This document shows, piece by piece, positions 38,755-44,033 of a stretch of DNA of 44,033 bases (positions within the stretch are counted from its first letter, which is position 1; each line of letters begins with the position of its first letter). Origin of the DNA: an uncultured Oscillospiraceae bacterium (GTDB lineage Bacteria > Bacillota > Clostridia > Oscillospirales > Oscillospiraceae); the NCBI GenBank assembly GCA_944387075.1, contig CALXDO010000092.1:1-44033 (forward strand), in the 5' to 3' direction. The translations under genes were made by a program, and so were the position numbers. The notes under the pieces were generated by a model, which worked only from the letters and a program-made list of their open reading frames with translations, was not told the DNA's origin and ran no database searches.

Positions 38755-39135
38755 ATGCAGACCAACCAAAGAATTGAAATCACACCGGAAGAAATTGTAC
38801 CCACCGCAGAAAAGATGCGGGCCGAAGAGCGGCTGCTCATTATGATTCACGGCCACATCGACAAAGACGGCACCCCCGTCATCACCTACGACTACGACGA
38901 CGGCCCTAATGTGCTCAGCTACGAGGTGCGGGGCCACGCCACCGTGCCCACCATCTCCCACATCTATGATGCCGCCGCCCAGTGGGCCGAGCGGGACATC
39001 AGCGAGTTGGTGCCCATCACCTTTGAGGGCCTGGATTGCAGCCAGCGGCTGTTTTTGCCCGACAACCTGCTCAGCGGAGAGGGCCAGATCACCGTCACCC
39101 CCCTCAATGTGCTGCGGGAAGAGAACAAGCTGTAA
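38755..39135 (+). CDS. mbhK: NuoC-like (30 kDa-type) hydrogenase subunit, MbhK/EchD position
   Basis: A 126-residue protein resembling the complex I 30-kDa/NuoC family. ITYDYDDGPNVLSYEVRG is followed by VPTISHIYDAAAQWAERDISELVPITFEGLDCSQRLFLPDNL, matching the family pattern VPSI-x-PAANW-ER-E-x-DL-x-GI-x-F-GH-x-L-R-x-LLP. It is shorter than NuoC, as is usual in group 4 hydrogenases. It would bridge small and large subunits. It is placed last in the operon, 19 bases after hypE and away from the other structural genes. GAGGGG precedes the ATG, and a strong terminator follows. Assignment rests on motif resemblance read by eye. Confidence 0.82.
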   Translation: MQTNQRIEITPEEIVPTAEKMRAEERLLIMIHGHIDKDGTPVITYDYDDGPNVLSYEVRGHATVPTISHIYDAAAQWAERDISELVPITFEGLDCSQRLFLPDNLLSGEGQITVTPLNVLREENKL

Positions 39136-39146
39136 GAACCCGATGG

Positions 39147-39183
39147 CCAGCGGCAGCGGAGCAATTCCGCCGCCGCTGGTTTT
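39147..39183 (+). terminator. Terminator of the hydrogenase operon
   Basis: CCAGCGGC (39147-39154) pairs with GCCGCTGG (39172-39179), with an inner GCGGA/TCCGC helix, followed by TTTTC. It marks the operon end 12 bases after the NuoC-like gene. Confidence 0.93.
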
Positions 39184-39223
39184 CTCTGCCCTTATTTTAT
39201 GGTATGCAAGTTTATCTTTCATC

Positions 39224-39268
39224 TTGACTTTCACTTTATTTAAGTTATAATAAATATTATTAAATAAA
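39224..39268 (+). promoter_or_regulatory. Promoter with AT-rich palindrome before the DUF2089 gene
   Basis: TTGACT (39224-39229) and TATAAT (39246-39251) are spaced by 16 bases. A 9-bp inverted repeat, TTTATTTAA (39235-39243) and TTAAATAAA (39260-39268), with inner arms ATAAT/ATTAT, covers the spacer, -10 and start region. This is a likely operator, possibly for the encoded helix-turn-helix protein. Confidence 0.65.
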
Positions 39269-39281
39269 GGAGGGGTGATTC

Positions 39282-39578
39282 ATGGCCCTGTCCGTTATGC
39301 CGGAGTGGATGTCCAATCTGGAGGAGGAAGACATCGTATTTATCAAAAAATTCCTCCTGGCCTCCGGTTCTCTCAAGGAAATGGCCCGGCAATATGGGGT
39401 GACCTATCCCACCGTGCGCCTGCGTCTGGACCGGCTCATTCAGAAAATCCAGCTGGGCGACCAGGCAGAGGGAGAGCCGTACATCGCCCTCATCAAGCGG
39501 CTGGCCCTCCAGGACAAACTGGATTTTGACACCGCCAAGCTGCTCATCACCCAGTACAAAAAACTACAAGGAGGCTAA
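39282..39578 (+). CDS. DUF2089-type helix-turn-helix protein
   Basis: A 98-residue protein. Residues about 10-60 (MSNLEEEDIVFIKKFLLASGSLKEMARQYGVTYPTVRLRLDRLIQKI) carry a helix-turn-helix with the SLKEMARQYGVTYPTVRLRLD core of the DUF2089 family. The usual N-terminal zinc-ribbon cysteines of that family are missing, so it is a short form. The C-terminal 35 residues (YIALIKRLALQDKLDFDTAKLLITQYKK) form a helical extension. It probably regulates itself and the adjoining membrane protein gene, which starts 4 bases after its stop. AAAGGAGG precedes the ATG at 39282. Confidence 0.75.
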   Translation: MALSVMPEWMSNLEEEDIVFIKKFLLASGSLKEMARQYGVTYPTVRLRLDRLIQKIQLGDQAEGEPYIALIKRLALQDKLDFDTAKLLITQYKKLQGG

Positions 39579-39582
39579 TCAC

Positions 39583-39924
39583 ATGGAGCGTACTCTATTT
39601 TTGCTTTGTTTTTTCATTTTGCTTCCTATCGGTTTCATCGTTTTGCAAATCTTTCTCTCCCGCCAGGAGAGCAAATGGCCGGGGCTGGTGCTGCCCGGGC
39701 TATCGTTCCTGTTTAGTCTGTGTATCGCCGTTGGTGTGTACCTGTTTATGTATGTTCCCCCTCAGGACAACGGCCTTGGAACTGTGATCATCCCCACCAT
39801 TCTGCTGTTTTTGATGTACAACATCCCCACCTTGATTCTCCTGGCCATCTACTTTGCCTGCCGGGAGAAGTACCGCAAAAAGAAACAGCTGGACAAGATG
39901 AACATTCAGGACCTGGACGGTTGA
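39583..39924 (+). CDS. Small three-span membrane protein
   Basis: A 113-residue protein with three hydrophobic segments: LFLLCFFILLPIGFIVLQIFL, LVLPGLSFLFSLCIAVGVYLFMYV, and TVIIPTILLFLMYNIPTLILLAIYFACR. A basic C-terminal tail (KYRKKKQLDKMN) ends it. I do not recognise the family. ATG at 39583 follows AAGGAGG by 8 bases. It lies 4 bases after the DUF2089 gene; such small membrane partners are common next to DUF2089 regulators, so it is likely the regulated partner. Confidence 0.75.
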   Translation: MERTLFLLCFFILLPIGFIVLQIFLSRQESKWPGLVLPGLSFLFSLCIAVGVYLFMYVPPQDNGLGTVIIPTILLFLMYNIPTLILLAIYFACREKYRKKKQLDKMNIQDLDG

Positions 39925-39949
39925 CGGTACGGGTGAAATGGGGTACACT
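39921..39949 (+). promoter_or_regulatory. Promoter of the lipoprotein gene
   Basis: TTGACG (39921-39926) and TACACT (39944-39949) are spaced by 17 bases. The -35 overlaps the stop codon of the preceding gene. A small hairpin, GGGGCA/TGCCCC (39964-39977), lies between it and the ribosome-binding site. Confidence 0.6.
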
Positions 39950-40002
39950 GGACTTGAATCTGAGGGGCAACTGCCCCCGCCGCAGGAAAGGAGTGTCCCC
40001 CC

Positions 40003-40332
40003 ATGAGAAAGCAATGGTTGATGGGTCTGGCCCTGGGCTTGGTTCTGCTGGCTGGCTGTTCCGCCGCCAACGTGGTCAAAACCTATGACAGCGGACAAGA
40101 CGGCGTGATGGTGACCTATCAGGAACTGAACAACGGCACCTGGAAGTACGAGGATACCGTGTACCCGTACCGTCTGGAGCTCTCCGGGACCCTGCCCAAT
40201 GCCCAGGCAGATTCCCACTATGTGGTGCTGAGCCAGCGGGAGGACGTCACCTTTGAGGAGGTCTCCCAGTGGATGTTGAGCAGCGTCACCCCCTATGACC
40301 CAGACGACTATGTCTTGGTTGAAATGAATTGA
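40003..40332 (+). CDS. Small predicted lipoprotein
   Basis: A 109-residue secreted protein. A basic N-terminus and hydrophobic stretch (RKQWLMGLALGLVLL) lead to the lipobox LAGC, with Cys19 as the modified residue. The mature part of about 90 residues (VVKTYDSGQDGVMVTYQELNNGTWKYEDTVYPYRLELSGTLPNA, then YVVLSQREDVTFEEVSQWML) looks like a small beta-rich domain that I cannot assign. AAAGGAG lies before the ATG. It has its own promoter and ends at a long terminator shared with the opposing MFS gene. Confidence 0.8.
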   Translation: MRKQWLMGLALGLVLLAGCSAANVVKTYDSGQDGVMVTYQELNNGTWKYEDTVYPYRLELSGTLPNAQADSHYVVLSQREDVTFEEVSQWMLSSVTPYDPDDYVLVEMN

Positions 40333-40371
40333 GCCCACGGCAACGCATCCGAATATACACTTAGAGCCAAA

Positions 40372-40414
40372 AGACACCGTCTCTCTGCCACCACACAGCA
40401 GAGAGACGGTGTCT
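40372..40414. terminator. Bidirectional terminator between the lipoprotein and MFS genes
   Basis: A 17-bp perfect stem (40372-40388 with 40398-40414). On the minus strand it is followed by TTTTGG and on the plus strand by AATTCTC, so it is strongest for the MFS gene. Confidence 0.88.
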
Positions 40415-40421
40415 AATTCTC

Positions 40422-41687
40422 TTACAGATCCCGATTATACAATTTCGCCACATACTTTCGGCCCCGGACGATGAAGAACAGAATGGCTGCCACATCCGCC
40501 ACCTCCAGCAGGAGGATGACATGGCGTTCGTCCATGGATTCCGCCAACACTCCGGCGGTGAGCGTCCCCACCACACCGCCCAGGGAGCACAGCATCTGGA
40601 AGGTGCCGTTGAACCGGGCCCGCTTGGTGTCCGGCACATAGGACTGGGTGGCGGCAATGCGGATGTTGTAGCTGGTGACTCCCAGCACCCCAATGATGAA
40701 ATAGGCCAGAGCCATAAGGGGGATGGGCAGATACAGCTCCACCGCTGCCACCAGGGCCACCACAAAGTACACCATCACCGCAATGCGAAACTTCAAGTGG
40801 GTGGGAAAATGCACCTTGTAGTGGATAAACCCGCCGATGAACCGGCCGATCACCTGTCCATTCGAGACGATGGCGTACAGGGTCACCGCCGCCACCGGCC
40901 ACATGGCATACAGGTAGGCGTGGCTGCGGAAGAAGGGCAGATGCAGGGTACCGCCGCCCCCTCCGGCAAAGTTACCCACGGTGAAATACAAAGTCACCGC
41001 CAGCAGCCCCTTTTCCGAGAGGATGTACCGCATTCCCTCTTTGAAATCTGAGCCAAACTGACGCAGGACATTCCGACTCTCTACCGGAGCGGCCTGAGCC
41101 ATGTGGGTCTCCTGATACCGGATGGTACGCTCAAAGCAGGCGGCCACAAAGAAACTGACCGCATCAATGGCCAGCAAAGGCAAGATGCTCCCCATACGAT
41201 CATAAATGAGTGCCGCAATGGGGGCGGTCATGGCGGCCAGGGGCCAGAGCAGACTGGAAATGGAGTAGGCCTTGGAGAAATTCCCCTCGGTGATGAGATT
41301 GGGGTAAAAACTATCATAGGCCACAGAGTAGATGCTGTTGATGGCCCCCGTGATGAGGCAGAAGGCCAGCAGCAACACATAGTTGAACCAGCCCTGGCTC
41401 ATGAGCAGGAACATCAACAGGTAGAGGGCGGCGGACAGAAAATCCAGCCGGTAAATCACTTTCTTTCGGCTCATGCGGTCCAGGTACGGCCCCGCCAACA
41501 GGGGGACCACCAGAACAGGAAGCTGAAAACAGATGTTAAAAATCGCGTATAAAAGGGTGGACCCGGTGTAATCCAGCACCATAATGCTCATGGCAAAGCC
41601 GGACATGTTGCTGCCCACCATGGACACCACACTGCCCAGTGTGATGATGGTGAAATCCCGGGTCCACAACGTAGACGGGGTACTCAA
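40422..41687 (-). CDS. Major facilitator superfamily transporter (DHA3/MefA-like)
   Basis: A 421-residue protein with about 12 hydrophobic segments. The first part (DFTIITLGSVVSMVGSNMSGFAMSIMVLDYTGS, then PVLVVPLLAGPYLDRMSRKKVIYRLDFLSAAL) matches the DHA3 drug-efflux-like MFS pattern, including GPYLDRMSRKK in the loop after helix 2. A cytoplasmic middle loop (RTIRYQETHMAQAAPVESRNV) splits two six-helix halves. The substrate cannot be predicted. TTG at 41687 is chosen because GAGAGGAGAG lies directly upstream, although spacing is short; the longer frame crosses the divergent promoter region. Confidence 0.85.
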   Translation of the reverse strand: MSTPSTLWTRDFTIITLGSVVSMVGSNMSGFAMSIMVLDYTGSTLLYAIFNICFQLPVLVVPLLAGPYLDRMSRKKVIYRLDFLSAALYLLMFLLMSQGWFNYVLLLAFCLITGAINSIYSVAYDSFYPNLITEGNFSKAYSISSLLWPLAAMTAPIAALIYDRMGSILPLLAIDAVSFFVAACFERTIRYQETHMAQAAPVESRNVLRQFGSDFKEGMRYILSEKGLLAVTLYFTVGNFAGGGGGTLHLPFFRSHAYLYAMWPVAAVTLYAIVSNGQVIGRFIGGFIHYKVHFPTHLKFRIAVMVYFVVALVAAVELYLPIPLMALAYFIIGVLGVTSYNIRIAATQSYVPDTKRARFNGTFQMLCSLGGVVGTLTAGVLAESMDERHVILLLEVADVAAILFFIVRGRKYVAKLYNRDL

Positions 41688-41706
41688 AACTCTCCTCTCT
41701 CGCAGA

Positions 41707-41734
41707 ACAATACGATTGGAATTCTCTCTCCCAA
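41707..41734 (-). promoter_or_regulatory. Probable promoter of the MFS gene
   Basis: On the minus strand TTGGGA (41729-41734) and TATTGT (41707-41712) are spaced by 16 bases. It overlaps the divergent promoter for the DUF1461 gene, so the two may compete for RNA polymerase. Confidence 0.45.
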
Positions 41735-41744
41735 GTGGTATACT
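41716..41744 (+). promoter_or_regulatory. Promoter of the DUF1461 gene
   Basis: TTGGAA (41716-41721) and TATACT (41739-41744) are spaced by 17 bases, with an extended -10 (TGGTATACT). The start lies about 25 bases before the ribosome-binding site. Confidence 0.7.
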
Positions 41745-41775
41745 GTCAGGGAATCCACCAAGGAGGGGTTCTCCC

Positions 41776-42483
41776 ATGAAACAAAATAAAATTCTCACTC
41801 TTTTCTGGGCGGCGATTTTGGCTCTGGTGGTCCTCACCGGCTCCATTGCCGCACCCATTTTGTGCCGGCCCTTTTACTATGCCCACATCTCCGGCCTGGG
41901 CTTATCGGAACGGATTGGCCTGTCTGAGACCGAAATCCGCCGCGCCTATGATGAGATGATGGACTACTGTGTGGGGGGCGATACCTTCGCCACCGGCATT
42001 CTCCCCCACTCCGCCCAAGGGGCCAGCCACTTTGCCGATGTGCGGGGTCTGTTTTTGCTGGATTTGCGGCTGCTGGCAGCATCCATTGTGGCAGGCGTGG
42101 CGCTCTTTGTCCTCTCCCGGCTCATTGGCCGCCGCTGCGCCCCCATCCTGGGCCGAGGCCCCAGCTTTTGGGCCGGGGCCGGGCTAGGCGGATGCTTTAT
42201 CCTCCTTGGCGCGCTGGCCGCCCTGGACTTCAATCGGGCCTTTGTGATCTTCCATCAGCTGTTCTTCCCCGGCAAGGACAACTGGCTCTTTGACCCCGCC
42301 ACCGACCCCATTATTTTTATCCTCCCCCAGGAATTTTTCCGAAACTGCGCCCTGCTGATTTTAGGGCTGCTGCTGGGGGGATGTATCCTCCTGATCGTGT
42401 GGGACTTTGTCAGGCCAAAGGCACGGCTCGGAAGTTCTCTCCCACTTCCACAGCGGAAAAGCCCCCGGCGGAAATCTCGGTGA
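41776..42483 (+). CDS. TIGR01906/DUF1461 family integral membrane protein
   Basis: A 235-residue protein with four main hydrophobic segments. Between helix 1 and 2 is an external region with IRRAYDEMMDYCVGG and HFADVRGLFLLD, and before the last helix FHQLFFPGKDNWLFDPATDPIIFILPQEFFRN. These are signatures of the TIGR01906/DUF1461 family, of unknown function and common in Clostridia. ATG at 41776 follows AGGAGGGG. A basic tail (RPKARLGSSLPLPQRKSPRRKSR) runs 74 bases into the 3' end of the opposing yigZ-like gene. Confidence 0.88.
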   Translation: MKQNKILTLFWAAILALVVLTGSIAAPILCRPFYYAHISGLGLSERIGLSETEIRRAYDEMMDYCVGGDTFATGILPHSAQGASHFADVRGLFLLDLRLLAASIVAGVALFVLSRLIGRRCAPILGRGPSFWAGAGLGGCFILLGALAALDFNRAFVIFHQLFFPGKDNWLFDPATDPIIFILPQEFFRNCALLILGLLLGGCILLIVWDFVRPKARLGSSLPLPQRKSPRRKSR

Positions 42484-43036
42484 TTCTGGCCCCGAAGGGC
42501 TCTTCCTGCCCCTCGGGCAGCAGCGCATGTACGGTGACGTGATCGGTGTAGTCCACATCCCCCACCACCCCGTCCAGGGCGGTCACTTCCAGCTTCACCC
42601 GCTCGAAGTAGTTGTAGGGGCAGTCCACCGTGACCTCCACCCAGCGGCGCGCCACCGAGATGCCCGCCTCGTCCAGGGCCAGTTTAGAGGCCTGGGTGTA
42701 GGCCCGCACCAGTCCCCCGGCCCCCAACAGAATCCCGCCAAAGTAGCGAGTGACCACGCAGCAGACGTTGGTCACTCCTTCTTTTTGGAACACCCCCAGC
42801 ATGGGCTGTCCGGCGGTGCCCTGGGGCTCCCCATCGTCGGAGTAGCGCACAGCCCCATCCTTGATGATGTAGCACCAGCAGTTGTGCCGCGCATCGTGGT
42901 ATTTCTTTTTCGCCCACTCGATGCAGGCCCGGGCCTCCTCCTCGGTGTCCACCGGCCACACATGGCCGATGAACTCCGAGCGTTTCTCCACCAAAGTGGC
43001 CTGGGCATCCCGGGTGGGGATAAGGTATTCACTCAT
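42410..43036 (-). CDS. YigZ/IMPACT family protein
   Basis: A 208-residue protein. The N-terminal UPF0029 (IMPACT) domain shows VEKRSEFIGHVWPVDTEEEARACIEWAKKKYHDARHNCWCYII, SDDGEPQGTAGQPML and VTRYFGGILLGAGGLVRAY. The C-terminal DUF1949 part has the PYNYFERVKLEV pattern. The family binds RNA or translation factors in some organisms; its bacterial role is unsettled. ATG at 43036 is chosen because GGAGG lies 10 bases upstream inside the end of hflX; the gap to hflX is 5 bases, so they form an operon. Its last 74 bases overlap the 3' end of the converging DUF1461 gene. Confidence 0.9.
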   Translation of the reverse strand: MSEYLIPTRDAQATLVEKRSEFIGHVWPVDTEEEARACIEWAKKKYHDARHNCWCYIIKDGAVRYSDDGEPQGTAGQPMLGVFQKEGVTNVCCVVTRYFGGILLGAGGLVRAYTQASKLALDEAGISVARRWVEVTVDCPYNYFERVKLEVTALDGVVGDVDYTDHVTVHALLPEGQEEPFGARITEISAGGFSAVEVGENFRAVPLA

Positions 43037-43041
43037 GCGTT

Positions 43042-44033
43042 TCAGTCCTCCCAGTCCTCTTTGTGGGGCTGCCAGCCCTCCACCAAGAGGCCCAGTCGCC
43101 CGATGGTCTTGGGGGTACACACCGCCACCACGTCGATGGTGTCGGTGTAGTCCACCTTCTCCACCTTACTCTCCCGGTACAGGGTGTCCAGCAGCCCACC
43201 CTGGTCATAGGGCAGGTGGATGGTGACCCGTTTGGCCCCAGTGTCCAGGTGGCGGCCAATGGCCTCCAGCAGCTTGTCAAGCCCCGCCCCCGTGCGGGCG
43301 GAGATGGTGACAATGTCCTCCCCATGGGGTAGGATCTCCGCCGGGGCCAGGTCGCACTTGTTGAACACCTCCAGCCGGGGTGTCTCGGCGGCCCCCAGCT
43401 CCAAAATCAGTTTATCCACCACGTCCGCCTGCTCCCGCCACAGAGGGTCGGAGGTGTCAATGACGTGGAGCAAAAGGTCTGCATAGGTCAGCTCCTCCAG
43501 GGTGGCCTTGAAAGCGTCCACCAGCTGGTGGGGCAGCTTGGAGATAAAGCCTACGGTGTCGGAAATGAGCACCGTGCAGGTATCCGAAATCTCCAGCATC
43601 CGGGTGGTGGTGTCCAGGGTGTCAAAGAGACGGTTGTTGGCGGGAATGTCCGCCCCGGTGAGGGCATTGAGCAGGGTGGACTTTCCCGCATTGGTATAGC
43701 CCACAATGGCCACCACCGGCACCTCGTTTTTCTCCCGCCGCTCCCGCTGGGTGGCCCGCACCCGGCGCACGTCCTTCAGCTCCGATTCCAGCTTGGCAAT
43801 CTTGCGGTGGATGTGACGGCGGTCACTCTCCAGCTGGGTCTCACCGGGGCCACGGGCGCCGATGGCACCCTCCTGCCGCTCCAGGTGCTTCCACATACCG
43901 GTCAGGCGGGGCAGCAGATACTTGTACTGGGCCAGCTCCACCTGCAAGCGGCCCTCGCTGGTGCGGGCCCGCTTGGCGAAGATGTCCAGAATGAGGGCGG
44001 CCCGGTCCATCACCGTCACCCCCAGCTCCTCGG
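43042..44033 (-). CDS. hflX: GTPase HflX, N-terminus beyond window
   Basis: A ribosome-associated GTPase that splits or rescues stalled 70S ribosomes. The visible 330 residues include the end of the N-terminal HflX domain ([28 protein letters not shown], then [17 protein letters not shown]), a coiled-coil linker, and the G domain: G1 [10 protein letters not shown]3 [11 protein letters not shown]4 NKCD, and SARTGAG. A C-terminal domain ([20 protein letters not shown]) follows. The frame is open to the window end, so about 90-100 N-terminal residues are missing. It is upstream of the yigZ-like gene in the same operon. Confidence 0.96.
   Translation of the reverse strand, partial: EELGVTVMDRAALILDIFAKRARTSEGRLQVELAQYKYLLPRLTGMWKHLERQEGAIGARGPGETQLESDRRHIHRKIAKLESELKDVRRVRATQRERREKNEVPVVAIVGYTNAGKSTLLNALTGADIPANNRLFDTLDTTTRMLEISDTCTVLISDTVGFISKLPHQLVDAFKATLEELTYADLLLHVIDTSDPLWREQADVVDKLILELGAAETPRLEVFNKCDLAPAEILPHGEDIVTISARTGAGLDKLLEAIGRHLDTGAKRVTIHLPYDQGGLLDTLYRESKVEKVDYTDTIDVVAVCTPKTIGRLGLLVEGWQPHKEDWED

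Overview
The window is a dense, GC-rich bacterial chromosome segment. Gene content and order point to an anaerobic, probably gut-associated member of the Clostridia (Bacillota), most like the Oscillospiraceae. The evidence is strong AGGAGG ribosome-binding sites, frequent GTG/TTG starts, sigma-A promoters with 16-17 base spacers, GlpP antitermination, pyruvate formate-lyase, DUF1667, LCP and TIGR01906/DUF1461 proteins, and a ferredoxin-type hydrogenase. I cannot name a genus. I saw no tRNA, rRNA, CRISPR array, insertion sequence or prophage.

Layout. 1-2.9 kb (minus): leuS, cut by the window edge and carrying an apparent one-base deletion, then a LytTR regulator / DUF3021 membrane protein pair. 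3.0-4.4 kb: a tandem P-loop ATPase and a small DUF6514-like gene facing it across a shared terminator. 4.6-9.4 kb (minus): a polA-rimI-GNAT-tsaD operon. 9.6-12.2 kb: a small holin-like membrane protein with a structured leader, and prfC with a membrane protein gene. 12.3-17.8 kb: a glycerol region, with glpP-glpK leftward and a three-gene glycerol-3-phosphate dehydrogenase operon rightward. Both are preceded by a promoter and an attenuator-like hairpin. 17.9-20.9 kb (minus): pflA-pflB behind a ZTP (pfl) riboswitch. 21.3-25.4 kb (plus): two tandem LCP (LytR-CpsA-Psr) genes with matching promoters and a SpoU-family RNA methyltransferase. 25.4-39.2 kb (plus): a 19-gene energy-converting [NiFe]-hydrogenase operon. 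39.2-44 kb: a DUF2089 regulator with a membrane protein, a lipoprotein, an MFS transporter, a DUF1461 membrane protein, a YigZ/IMPACT protein and hflX.

The hydrogenase operon is the main feature. Structural genes match the archaeal Mbh complex: Mrp-antiporter-like membrane subunits, a NuoH-like anchor, a NuoB-like small subunit, a NuoI-like ferredoxin subunit, a NuoD-like large subunit and a NuoC-like subunit. The maturation genes hypA, hypB, hypF, hypC, hypD and hypE sit inside the same transcription unit. The large subunit comes first and the NuoC-like subunit last, after hypE. A perfect-consensus promoter and a roughly 200-base structured leader with nested helices and a T6 tract precede it. 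I cannot assign this leader to a riboswitch class I know, and it is the best candidate here for something undescribed.

Inferred physiology: glycerol is phosphorylated and oxidised to dihydroxyacetone phosphate; pyruvate is cleaved by PFL, with expression tuned to ZTP (10-formyl-tetrahydrofolate status); excess reductant on ferredoxin is discharged as H2 by a membrane complex that probably pumps H+ or Na+. Start codons were chosen from ribosome-binding sites, so several differ from the longest open frame.
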